From: Lophium mytilinum
Taxonomy: Eukaryota; Ascomycota; Dothideomycetes; Mytilinidiales; Mytilinidiaceae
Length of the DNA stretch: 64,000 nt
Direction of reading: 5' to 3'
Assembly: GCA_010093605.1 (NCBI GenBank)
Contig: MU004189.1
Location: 1,247,834-1,311,833 of the forward strand
Below the pieces are notes generated by a model. The model did not search any database. It worked only from the letters and a program-made list of their open reading frames with translations, and was not told where the DNA came from. Shown here piece after piece: positions 1-11,069 of the stretch. Each line of letters opens with the position of its first letter. Within the stretch, counting starts at the first letter, position 1. Both the position numbers and the translations under genes were made by a program.

Positions 1-3000
1 GACTACCACTGCTGGTGTGACCATCCAGTCCCCGCAGCTCGATATCAATACAGTAGCAGCTGGAGGAGGGTCGAGACTATTCTGGAAGAACGGACTATTT
101 GTTGTTGGCCCGGAGTCAGCTAGTGCACATCCTGGACCAGCTTGCTACCGGAAAGGTGGCCCTCTAACAATTACCGATGCTAACCTCTTCCTCGGGCGTT
201 TACTCCCAGATTTCTTTCCCAAGATCTTCGGGAAAAAGGAGAACGAAGGGCTAGATGCTGAGGCAAGCGAGAAGCTTTTCCAAGTGCTCGCCGCCGATAT
301 CAATAAAGAGGTCTCCGGAGGAAATAAAGACAAAGAAATGTCTCTCGATGAAGTCGCTTATGGGTTCATCAAAATCGCCAACGAAACCATGACTCGCCCC
401 ATTCGATCGTTGACGGAAGCCAGAGGCCACGATACCTCAAAGCATAGACTCGCGACATTTGGAGGCGCCGGAGGTCAGCATGCGGTCGCAATTGCCGAAG
501 CTCTCGGCATATCTCAGATACTCATCCATAGGTACTCTTCCGTTCTTTCAGCATATGGAATGGCCTTAGCAGATGTCGTGGACGAACGTCAAGAACCGGA
601 ATCGAAGGTGTGGTCGGATGAGAAAGAAGTTCGGGAGTATCTCCAGAAGAAGATGGCAGATCTCAAGGCAAAGTCCACAGCCACGTTGAACGACCAAGGC
701 TTTGAGGGTGACAACATTCAATTCGAGGAATACCTCAATGTACGATACCGAGGAACTGAATCGGCTTTAATGATTATCAAACCCACGAAAGAGGAGGCAG
801 AGAAAGAATATGATGGCGATGAGTGGGCATTCGGGAAGGCTTTCGTCAAACAACACGAACAAGAGTTTGGCTTCACGCTACCCGACCGAGACATTATCGT
901 TGATGATGTCCGAGCTCGCGGCATCGGAAAGACCTTCGAGGGTCTCGAGAAAACCGTCGACCAACAGCTCAGAGAAATCAAGCCGAAGGACCTGCCCAAA
1001 GGTGAGAAGCAATACTCTACCAGTCAGGTGTACTTTGAAGGCGGTCGCCAAGAAACGCCTATATACAAGCTCGAGGATATCGCGGTCGGCGACCGGATCA
1101 AGGGTCCTGCGATAATTGCCGATGGCACTCAGACGATCGTCGTGACGCCTGGCGCATCCGCACTACTGATCAATACACATGTCGTAATCAACATTGGTGA
1201 AAGCGATGAACAGGACAAGAAAGTGGACACGAAAGAGGTGGATCCTATTATGCTAAGTATCTTCGCTCATCGGTTCATGGCGATTGCGGAACAGATGGGA
1301 CGCGCATTGCAGAAGACTAGCGTGAGTACCAACGTCAAGGAACGTCTAGATTACTCTTGCGCTCTCTTCGACGCTGAGGGTGGTCTCGTTGCCAATGGTA
1401 CGTATGGAACCCATGATCCTGTCTCATTGCTAACCTCAAAAAGCTCCACATTTGCCCGTCCATCTCGGCAGCATGTCGACATGCGTAAGGAAGCAAGCCG
1501 AGATCTGGAAGGGAAAACTCAAGCGCGGAGATGTGATCGTATCCAACCATCCCATGTTCGGAGGCACTCACCTGCCGGATATCACGGTCGTCACCCCAGC
1601 CTTCTCTGGTGACAAGATCATATTCTATGTCGCATCACGTGCCCATCACGCTGACATTGGTGGTATCCTGCCCGGCTCCATGCCACCGCATTCGCGCGAA
1701 CTCTTCCAAGAAGGCGCAGCAATCAAGTCTGAAAAGCTCGTCTCCGAGGGTCATTTCAACGAGGAACGAATAACAGAGCTCCTTCACACGGAACCGGCGC
1801 AGTATCCCGGCTGCAGTGGGACGAGGTGTTTAGCAGATAACATCAACGATCTCAAAGCTCAGATCGCAGCCAACCAAAAGGGCATCAATCTCATCAGCAC
1901 CCTCATAGAAGACTACGGAGAAGACGTCGTGCAATTCTACATGACAAATATCCAAGACAACGCCGAACTTAGCGTACGAAACCTACTGAAAGAAGTCAGC
2001 AAGCGCTTCGAAGGCCAAGACCTCTCAGCCATCGACTTCATGGACGACGGCTCTCCTATTAAACTTAAGATCACGATCGATGCCGAAAAGGGCGAAGCAG
2101 TGTTCGACTTCGAAGGGACAGGGCCGGAAGTATATGGTCAGCAGACCCCAATCTCTACCTCCACAACCACATCACCACTAACGTATCAAAGGCAACATCA
2201 ACGCCCCAGAAGCCGTAACCTACTCCGCGATAATCTACTGCCTCCGCTGCCTCATCTCCGAAGACATCCCCCTAAATCAAGGCTGCCTAAAACCCATCCA
2301 CGTCAAAATCCCCAAGAAATCCTTCCTCTCGCCTTCCGACAACGCCGCCGTCGTTGGCGGAAACGTGCTTACCGTGCGTTACCCCCTATTCCCTTTCTAC
2401 ATCCTCTCCCTACAAACCCCAAGCTAATGTGAATGTAACATACAGTCCCAACGTGTCACCGACGTCGTCCTCCATGCCTTCCGCGCCTGCGCCGCCTCCC
2501 AAGGCGACTGCAACAACCTAACTTTTGGCTTCGGCGGCTCGGCTTCGGACGCCACCGGCCGGAAGACCGAAACAAAGGGCTTCGGCTACTACGAGACCAT
2601 CGCTGGCGGCTCCGGCGCCGGACCGACGTGGAACGGCACCTCGGGCGTGCACACGCACATGACGAACACGCGGATTACCGACGCTGAGGTGTTTGAGCGC
2701 CGCTACCCGGTTATCTTACGCGAGTTCGGGCTCAGGGAGGGCAGTGCGGGGAAGGGGATGCATCGCGGTGGGGAGGGCGTGGTGAGGGATATCGAGTTCA
2801 GGATTCCGGTGCAGGTGAGTATCTTGTCGGAACGGCGGTGTTTTAGGCCGTATGGGCTTGAGGGCGGGGAGGATGCTGGGGTAGGGTTGAACATTTGGGT
2901 TAGAGGAGTAGAGAAGAAGAAAGGGGAGGAGGGCAAAGCGCAGGAGTATAGGTATATTAGTCTTGGAGGGAAGAACACGGCGAGTATGACGCCTGGGGAG

Positions 3001-3144
3001 AGGATTATCATAAATACGCCTGGTGGGGGTGGGTGGGGGAAAGAAGGGGGGGAGAGTAGGGTGGTGAAGCAGAAGGATCCGATGGAGGGGTGGAGGAAGG
3101 GGAGTTTGGCGGAGAGGCAGAGTGTGGCGGAGGCGTCGGCGTAG
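1..3144 (+). CDS. OXP1: 5-oxoprolinase (ATP-dependent), C-terminal part
   Basis: This is the 3' part of a fungal 5-oxoprolinase, the gamma-glutamyl-cycle enzyme that hydrolyses 5-oxo-L-proline to glutamate with ATP. The frame is open at base 2 and runs off the left edge, so the N-terminus is missing. It first reads the end of the hydantoinase A/oxoprolinase half ([36 protein letters not shown]), then a linker, then the hydantoinase B half ([45 protein letters not shown]). Three introns are supported by splice sites and frame: 1398-1443, 2137-2191 and 2374-2445. Splicing restores the conserved stretches [15 protein letters not shown] and [14 protein letters not shown]. The stop is at 3142-3144. 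No break is seen in the part present. Confidence 0.93.
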
Positions 3145-4629
3145 AGATGTGTGGAGGCAGTGCTATAGAGCAGCAATTATGTGTTTATTCTGCCTTTGCA
3201 AAGAATCTCGAGAGGCTTGATCAAGCGCTGAAGACTTGATTGAACCCGCGAACGGCTGAGAAATTAACGTTAGGGGTATTTTCAGAAACAATATGTCCTC
3301 ACCCACGAGTAACCCTCGCGACAGGTGGGGTGTTCCTCACGTGCCGCTCACGCGCCCGCGTTCTCGCTGGACTATATAACGCTACAGCACCCCCACAGCG
3401 AGGCCTGTTCGGGCAAGTCTTGGCAGCGTGCAAAAAGTGTGGAAGGCAGAGAAGTTGCGTCCAAAATTGCCATCACGTGCCATCGCGATTTGGCTGAATC
3501 TTGACGCCCCCTAGACCTTCGCCCGAGTATAAATACCTCCCCTGATATTACTGCTCCTGCTTCTAGCTAGCAAGAGGAGGGCTGTGGTTGAGGGGTTTGG
3601 ACTTCTCAAGTGAAGCATAGGTGTGCTGGGTGTTCAAAATCTGAATACTATGAGCACATGGTGTGTAGCAAGCAGGCGGAAAGGGGGATTTGTGGGAAAA
3701 GGCCCAGTCTCGAAGACCATGGGTGCAAAACTGGGAGTTGCGAGACTCCATGGTGTGGAAATAACGGAATGGTACCAGTGGGTGATGGGGAGGTGGGGAG
3801 GTGGTAGGATTGGTGATGGTGGTTGGTGTCGTGTTTGGATGGTGCTGGAGATCATGATTGGAGGGAGGGGAGGAATACATCGTTTATGTACGACGATGGG
3901 AAACGGGTATAGGGGAGATGGTGGTCTTCATCAGCGTCTAGTAAGTCCAGCACACCCATATATTCGTGCGCTAGTGTCCGTTTGATGTCCACGCAACCTC
4001 CGATCGCTCCACTGGAGACTCCTTGAGCCAGGTTCGCACCCAGACAAATTCTAACGACACCATTGTAATCCGCGCTGTCGAATTTGCACTCCCGCCTACA
4101 CAACGCCTCCCATGGCAACATCCCATCATAGGTTTTGAAAGCCCGAGCACACCATCACTGCACCATGGGACGCTTTGGAGGAACTGATTTAATCCTCAGA
4201 CCAAACCGACCGTCCACCCATCGAGCCATCTGATGGCATGATTTGCACCCACAACTACCCGCCCTCCATACTAGGATCTGGTCGTCATTTTCGAACCACC
4301 AACAAACACTCTTCGTCGACCCATGAAAAGAAATGGAAGTCCTGGGGAGAGGTGCATTTATAGGGGAAAGAGAAAAGGAAAACCGATGAGTCAGCAGGTC
4401 GTGACCAGTCACGGGCTACTCACGTTGACCGCGCGGGAGAGAATGAGTAGCGACGTGACCAGCACAGCGACCCAAACCGTACGCTGGACGAGAGCGGTAC
4501 CCAAGGTCGCGCTAAAAGGGTCACAATCTTGCTCTTGCTTAGCCTTTTCAATCGATGTTGGTGGATTACGTTGGCTAGGTGCAGATGGATCGCGCCCTTG
4601 GCGACGGTCGTTATCCAGATCAACCTAGT
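3145..4629. other. Intergenic region without a confident gene
   Basis: Two TATA-like boxes on the plus strand (about 3372-3378 and 3526-3533) and CACGTG cores near 3338 and 3474 suggest promoter sequence, but no downstream plus-strand gene could be supported. On the minus strand an open frame at 4155-4412 contains a cysteine cluster (VCWWFENDDQILVWRAGSC, then GCKSC). It loosely resembles the repeat of the adjacent cysteine-rich gene and could be a diverged extra unit. A further minus-strand frame at 3852-4121 is not recognised. Confidence 0.4.
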
Positions 4630-5461
4630 CTATTTAGCCTCTTGTACAGCTTTTGTCAAGGAGTGCTGAGTTACTAGATGGCTGGCACATGCGTCACCCT
4701 GCTGCCACGCCGAGCCGAAACATCCGTACTCATATCGATAGATGCAAGTGTATATGTTGTAGCCACTACTACTGCTGTATGTATCTATGCGCTTTTGTGG
4801 AAGGGGCCTGCCGTCAGGCCCGACCATGACTATTTCTTTCTCGGGGGGTCTTAGGGGAAGGCCTCTTGACTGAAATCGAATTTAGTGCCATCACAGATAT
4901 AGCGTGATTGCGGAAGAAATTACCAGGCATTTCATACATGCATCACCATTCCGCCACACCCAACCGGAGCAGTAGTATTCGGACCAGTAAATGCACTGGT
5001 ATTTGTTGTAACCACTGCCACTGTCGTACCCGGACATCTCTCTAGCGTCGTGAGGGGCGACCGTCTACCTGAATTCGAAATTAGTAGCCTCACGGATATA
5101 GTATGATTGTAAATGAAGTTACAATGCATCTTGCACATATATCATCCCTCCGCCGTACCATGTTGGTGCAGTCGGATTCTAGCCGGTTTATGCAATGGTA
5201 TGAGTTGTAGCCACGGGTGACAGGATTGTTTGGATGGGGCCTGCCATCAGGTCCGACCATCTCTTTCTCGATGACCGTCTCTCTCGGGGGGTTTGAGCGA
5301 TGACCGATTGCCTGGGTTCCAAGTTAGTAGCCTCACAGATACAGTCTGAATGATGAGAGAGTTACCTGGCAGTATGCACATGCATCGCCATTCCGCCATA
5401 CGAAATTTGGACATTGGTAGTCGCATCGGTAGGTGCAAGCATATTTGTCGTAGCCACTCAT
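4630..5461 (-). CDS. Cysteine-rich protein made of four exon-sized repeats
   Basis: This is an unrecognised 221-residue protein read from four exons: 5461-5366, 5311-5123, 5064-4924 and 4869-4630. Every intron is phase 0 and every exon length is divisible by three. Each exon ends with one copy of a repeat of about 31 residues, typified by SGYDKYACTYRCDYQC followed by VWRNGDACAYC. The repeats are joined by a linker with the core EKEMVGPDGRPHP (exons 2 and 4). The introns (54, 58 and 54 nt) are themselves alike, including the GCTACTAAC/GCACTAAA branch region, so exon-intron units were duplicated together. The last copy has lost its final cysteine and reads through the old donor position (SHLVTQ). 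No signal peptide is visible. The paired Y-C...C...W..GD.C..C pattern suggests disulphides or metal binding. The function is unknown, and the gene is divergent from the reductase at 5753. Confidence 0.7.
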
Positions 5462-5752
5462 TTTGGTAGAGATTGAAAGTAAATTTACCTGAGATATTGT
5501 GGCCTTAGTTTAGCTGCCTAGTGTTTCGACAGACGGGGCATAGAAATGTCGATGATATCAGCCGATGGATGATGGAGAGGAGGTTCGGAAAGTTGGGAGG
5601 AGATGATAGCGGTCACGTGACCGTAGTCCGCCGGGCCGACTCCGATCCCCGACCCCACTCTACCTCGTCCTTCTCGAGCTAGCACAACACAACTCAATAT
5701 CAACTACGTGAGTCCTTCCATCGTCTTTCCAAGCATTATTAATACTGACAGG
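5462..5752. promoter_or_regulatory. Divergent promoter with CACGTG palindrome
   Basis: This 291-bp spacer separates the minus-strand cysteine-rich gene from the plus-strand reductase gene. It contains a perfect 12-bp palindrome, GGTCACGTGACC, at 5611-5622, an E-box type site bound in fungi by bHLH factors. Just before the reductase start, GTGAGT (5709) and TACTGACAG (ending 5751) look like a small 5'-UTR intron. Shared regulation of the two genes is inferred from position only. Confidence 0.5.
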
Positions 5753-6907
5753 ATGACTGATAGCCAAAAGAAAAATGTACTTGTCATCGGCGGCGGAGCA
5801 GTGGGCGCAATCGCAGCACTGAATCTCGAAAAAGGAGGCCTCGCAGCTGTCACGGTCGTCCTACGCTCAAACTACGAAGTAGTGAACAAATCTGGGTATG
5901 ATATTGAGTCATGTGACCATGGAGTGCTGAAGGGATGGAAGCCCACCCATGGTATATCCATATCCTTCACGTTTCTTATAATTCAATGCTTATTTGAACC
6001 TCCACAGTCCGCCCCAACGTCCCCGACATCTCGAAGGAAAAGATAAAGCCCTACGACTACATCATCTGCACAACCAAAAATATCCCCGACATGCCTCCCT
6101 CGCTCTCCTCCCTCCTCTCGCCAGCCCTGCCTTACGAGAACACCACCACCGTCCTCGTTCTCATCCAAAATGGCCTAAACATCGAGAAGCCTCTCCAAGA
6201 CGCGTTCCCCACCACCCCCATACTCTCAGGGGTCAGCTTAATCGGCACCGCTGAGATCAAGCCCGGAAAGATTGTTCAAGACGACCACGACCGCCTCCTC
6301 ATCGGTCCGTTCCAGAACCGCTCACTAGCCTCCGTCTCGCAGATCGAGGCGAGCTTGGATTTCGTGAAGATATATAAAGCGGGCGGGAAGACGAATTGCA
6401 CCTATTCGCCGGATGTCGAGCATGACCGATGGCGGAAACTGGTGTACAACGCGTGCTTGAATCCGATCTGTGCGATTACGGGTTTGGATACGGGGAGGAT
6501 CCGATTGGCGGATGGAGGCATTGAGGGGTTGGTGAGGCCGGCCATGGAGGAAATCGTGGCTGCGGCGAAGCATAAGGGGGTGTTGTTGGCGCCAGATGTG
6601 GTGGATGTGATGATTGACATTGATCCGCTGGAGATTTATTTGAGTCCGAGTATGTTAGCTGATGTGAACAAGGTAGGTGTCAACACATTGATCTTGACTA
6701 GACATCGAAGAGCTAACTTCGTATCAGGGTAATTACATCGAGTTCGAAAATCTACTCGGCGAGCCGCTGCGTGAGGGAAAGGAGTTGGGCGTGCCGATGC
6801 CAACGCTCGAGGTGCTGTATAACATCTGCAAAACGGTACAATGGCGAACGAAGGAAGCTAGGCACTTGGTAGAGATCCCGCCGAAAAAGAGCGCGGTGAA
6901 GAGCTGA
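5753..6907 (+). CDS. 2-dehydropantoate 2-reductase (ApbA/PanE) family protein
   Basis: This is a ketopantoate-reductase family oxidoreductase of about 345 residues. The N-terminus carries the Rossmann dinucleotide motif VLVIGGGAVGAIAALNL at residues 8-24. The C-terminal helical domain follows, with WRKLVYNACLNPICAITG, the usual K...N...N substrate-site region. Exons are 5753-5951, 6008-6672 and 6728-6907, with introns GTATAT...CCACAG and GTAGGT...TATCAG. The ATG at 5753 was chosen because it directly precedes the dinucleotide fold. Family members reduce ketopantoate with NADPH in pantothenate synthesis, but fungi carry several paralogues, many without known substrates and often beside metabolite clusters. 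The substrate here is therefore uncertain. Confidence 0.85.
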
Positions 6908-8982
6908 TTGGCTTAGGATGTAGTAAGTTGGTTGAATATGAATCCTTATAATCACGATATAATTTTATCTGCAGTGACTGACAATCGGCCACCTCCCTGT
7001 GATGGCGATCGTGCTTATTATGTGTGTTTAACTACAGTCTCTTGGGACTGACACTAGGGACGAAAAGCATTGGGGCAGCTGACGCTTTTTGATAAATTCG
7101 ATCAAAGCGCGAAGCTAGAGTCCTTGAGTCTAATTCGCATCTATTTAAAAACAGCCGAAGGACTTGTGTTTGCCACAAAGGTAAACTCTGGATTATTTGC
7201 TTGTTGTGGTTTTCCTTCGTGTTAAGCCCAAGGAAAGCCTCGGATGAGTATCTAGTTTGATCATTTTGTCCCACCCGCCTCTAATCTTGGCTCACGGCCA
7301 TTCAATCTGCATCAAGCTTTGTTCAAGTATCCAGCGAACAAAGAGTTTACATTTCAAGCACTTCTATTTCCATTATGTCCCGAATTTCTACCTCTGTTTT
7401 CCATCCTTGAGAACCTCAATGCCACCCTGCTTACCGTAACTTAGCAGTATCTCGACTTTTTAGAGAACTCTCTCCCAATTGCAGACTCCTTTTGATTTCT
7501 CTTCCCCTTTTCAAGCTGCCCGAGCTCAGGCGCATCCCTCGGGCTATAGACCCAAGCTGACGCTATCAGAAACACTAATCCGGCGTACTCGACCCTCGAA
7601 TACCAGCGGTCGGCGGGTGGATCCGAATTTGGGGGATTTGGGGGCGTATCGGGCGCCGATTAGGCGGAGTACGAGGGAGACGAGGGGGAAAATTGTGAGT
7701 AGGGAGCCAGGGGTTATACATTCTGGGTTGGAGAGGTTGGCGATTTTGTTTTTGAGGGAGGGGAATTCCGCGGATCGGAATAGGATTTTTGAAAGAAACC
7801 CAGTCGCAGTATCGTAGACTGCCTACCCTAGCCGAATAGTAACATGGTTACAACATGAATAAGATCAATGAGCGCTGGCGTCTACATATGAGCCAGCTTT
7901 CGTGACTTTCCAGCTGGGGGATATTGGAAGGGGGTAGGGTGCATAGAAACCGATGAATCGCCATGCAATATCAAATTTCGGTATGAAGCTGGAGATGCTA
8001 CGTCATCCCTTCCGAGGCCTCCAGTCTTCGGGTTCTTAGCCGAGACCGCTGTGCGAAAATTTTCATGCGTCCGTCGCGGAGCTGTGGAGAGACGAACTCA
8101 CCACCATTCTCCAGCTGGACCCTGCCTGTTTGCATGGCGTCAAATCACCCTGTCTGCAGCAGGCCCAAGATCGGACTAACAGCTGGAGCCTTTGCTGGAT
8201 ATCTCCGCCCAAGGACCACGCAACGCATCGATTCATCCCATCTGCCCATCCAGCGACGCGCTCGCCGAGCAATACACCAGGTTCTCTCACCTTCAGACCT
8301 GGAACACAAGAAGCAACTTTCCGCCGCCGAAATACAAATTTCAGTCTGACATTCCGCTTCCTTTCATTCAGGCGGCGGCGCAGATATCTCCACGCCGCGT
8401 ACTAACACCAAAAGAAATAAACAAACAATAATCGCTCGAGAGGGGATTCTAAAAAGAAGGCAATACCTTGCTAAGGTGATAGCATTGCTGAATGGAAAAC
8501 AAGTAACAGTCTCCGGCAACTGACGTTTGGCTTAATTTCGGCTCCGTGAACACAGATCTTAGACTAGAGCCTATGGCCTAGAACGTGGTTGGTATTAAAC
8601 ATTGCAGATCAGCCTGTAGAGAAGTCGTCTTCTCTGATTCTACAAAGGTATAGGTGTGCATGGAGTTTAGAACCATGTCTCGTGCCTTTTTTTAGGTAGG
8701 CTGAGAGGCGAGCTTAATTAATGTCGAGCGATTATCCAGGTAAAGCCCAATAAGTATCTTACGAATGCAGTTCAACAGTCGGTGAGCTGGACGATAGTTG
8801 TTTGTGGAATTCTGCGGGCGTCTGCTAGCATGCGCAAGGCATGCGGACTTCCCGAGCTAGGCAGACTAGGCAAACTAGGCAAACAAGACTGTAGGCTTTA
8901 AAGACGTAATGGTCCCCAACATGCTCTCAATCTTGCTCTTCCTCAGTCTACTTCTAGTACACCCCTTCCTCTTTAAGAACCT
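6908..8982. other. Long intergenic region with unassigned ORF
   Basis: About 2 kb without a supportable gene. A plus-strand open frame at 7482-7817 (110 codons, TLSETLIRRTRPSN, LERLAILFLREGN) lacks an ATG and has no convincing upstream exon, so it may be a relic or an exon of an unknown gene. Short ORFs at 8063-8431 overlap in several frames and look non-coding. A small direct repeat GGCAGACTAGGCAAACTAGG lies near 8861-8885. Confidence 0.3.
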
Positions 8983-10116
8983 ATGTCAGCAAACTTGACC
9001 ATGGTGTCAGACCTTCGTGAGTGGCCTGAGATACGCCAGTCACTTTATGCGACCCATCTCTGCGGCCTCGTAGCCTACTGCCAGCTCGGCATTATCACCC
9101 ACCGATTCCGCGCGAAGTGGGACGGTCAGAGCATCATCCTTCCCTTGGTCTTCGTTTTTTTTCCGCTGTTATACATTTGCCAGATCTTGGTAGCTATCCC
9201 ACTGGCTCTGCGAAATCTCCTTTGGCGACCGCGTGAGGGCCTCAAATACTATATCTGTGCAGTGCTGGGCATCTACACCGTGAGGACGAGTTTTGTTGAC
9301 GAGGACGGAATGGTAGACGACACGTCCAAAGCGAAAGGACTGGCCCTCTTGCTGGACCAGTTCACGCCCCGGGCCATACCTCTCGACCGGAAGTGGTCTG
9401 ATGGCAGGATCTTCAGTTTCATCGTCACCCTAGCTCCGCTCTATCAATGTACCTCGACGTCTCTACTCTACATCCGCCGCTGTACCATGCAGGGGGCCAA
9501 ACTACTAGATGTCGACCATCGCATCGGTTTGATGGCCATTGGCGCATCGCTCGCCTTGCTCGGCTACTATTTCTTCGAGGTGACGGGGTATGACTGGCAA
9601 GATACTCTTTGCACGCCGACAACGTCCGGAGGGATCAAACTACTGGACTATCCTCTCGGAACGCTGCACAAATTCGATCAAGGCCTAGGAGGCGATGTTT
9701 CTCTGATCGAGAGTATCGACGTCACGAACAAGCACGTCTACGACTGCGTGCTTGCTGCATGCGTCCATCTTATCCATCTCCGCTTTTCTGGCCGCTGCTT
9801 CCCGCTTTTCGAACACAGAAACTCGAACAGCCACAGCATAGCGACAGCAACAATCCTTCCCAGTGCTGTTGCCCTGGTGGCGAGCGTGCCGCTCATCGTC
9901 CGCTCGTTCTGGGCATCGCCGGCGAGGCAAGTGGTTTGGAAAGGGGATAAGCTGGTGAGATTGCTCATACTACTCGCCTTGTCATACATCGCTACAGCAA
10001 CTATCAACTCCGAAGTTAGGGAGGTGAAACAGGTGGTGGGGCAACATGTTACGACCTCGTGGAACCAGGATTGGATGTGGAAAGATCCTTGGGCGGACTT
10101 CTTGTGGCCGGTTTAA
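8983..10116 (+). CDS. Orphan multi-pass membrane protein
   Basis: This single-exon gene encodes 377 residues and is not recognised as a named family. Hydrophobic stretches fit five or six membrane segments: IILPLVFVFFPLLYICQILV at about 50-70, FSFIVTLAPLYQ near 146, RIGLMAIGASLALLGYYFF near 181, AVALVASVPLIV near 295 and LVRLLILLALSYIATATI near 328. The start ATG is followed by a second in-frame ATG six codons later. The C-terminus is tryptophan-rich (WNQDWMWKDPWADFLWPV). The long uninterrupted frame and plausible topology support coding. No conserved catalytic motif was identified. Confidence 0.65.
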   Translation: MSANLTMVSDLREWPEIRQSLYATHLCGLVAYCQLGIITHRFRAKWDGQSIILPLVFVFFPLLYICQILVAIPLALRNLLWRPREGLKYYICAVLGIYTVRTSFVDEDGMVDDTSKAKGLALLLDQFTPRAIPLDRKWSDGRIFSFIVTLAPLYQCTSTSLLYIRRCTMQGAKLLDVDHRIGLMAIGASLALLGYYFFEVTGYDWQDTLCTPTTSGGIKLLDYPLGTLHKFDQGLGGDVSLIESIDVTNKHVYDCVLAACVHLIHLRFSGRCFPLFEHRNSNSHSIATATILPSAVALVASVPLIVRSFWASPARQVVWKGDKLVRLLILLALSYIATATINSEVREVKQVVGQHVTTSWNQDWMWKDPWADFLWPV

Positions 10117-11069
10117 ACGCAACAAAAGCAACCCAATGGAATTTCGAACGCTCGTTGTTTGCCCCTAGTCGAAATTGAAGAAGAAAAGGAAGAGCAGCAT
10201 GCCAGGCGAGTCGGATCTAGACTTCCTTAGGACATGGATTGGGCAGCTGCAAATAAGACATCATGTTCGAAGCAAATACTCTCCATGCATTCCTAAAAAA
10301 CCCCCGTCTCGTTTCCGCTCTCTGAAAACACCGGCACAATACTGTGCACAGACCGCGGATCTGACTTGCTATCACGTGATCATAGCATATAATGTCACAC
10401 CACGCTACAACGCACCTAATCCCTCCCATGGCACCAACTCAAACCTTATAACGACCTCCCCTCCACTCAACTATCTGACATAAACCCCAAAACAGCCGAT
10501 CCTCGATTTTCCTTCAAGCTTCGTCCTTTTGTTCGAAAACAGAGACCTGTGGTCCGATGTCTTTTTTCTCTCGCCGCCCGAGCGCCTAGCAAGCTTTTCA
10601 AGGTTCAAGATCAAAATTCTTCCAGCTTTTCTTCCGCAGTTTACCTATCATACCTCTCGTATATTAGGCAATCTTGAACTCCGTTGTATATTTCATACGT
10701 TCGGAATTATACAACCCACTTCAGCTCCTTTTCTTATATCAGAATGGTCAATCTTACACCCATCTCGGCGGCCATCGACCCGCCGAGGAACGCTATAGCA
10801 CTTATTCCACCCACTCAGCCAGCTTACTCAACGCTTCCGTTCTAGCGACAAATTCAGATAGGGACTAGGCCCGACGTCGCGGCCGCAAGACCCTGCGACG
10901 ACTGGGCCACTTGCACCACGACCGGGTTCTGTTCCACACATCAATCCGATTGCCCTTCTTCCTTCAGCACCTCGACGAGAACGACGACGCCCTTCACGCC
11001 CCCACCCTGACAAAATCTTACGGTTATATCTTTCAGTCATTTCATTCGCTCTATGTTTTGGAATAGCAG
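10117..11069. other. Intergenic, no confident gene
   Basis: A palindromic ATCACGTGAT lies at 10371-10380. A short plus frame from the ATG at about 10744 (VNLTPISAAIDPP) ends after some 33 codons, and no splice choice gave a convincing continuation. The minus frame at 10828-11088 is arginine-rich and overlaps the end of the next gene, so it was not called. Confidence 0.3.

Noticed and set aside
2703-3176. Minus-strand ORF of 157 codons
   Set aside because: Antisense to the oxoprolinase C-terminus; Pro/Ser low-complexity translation.
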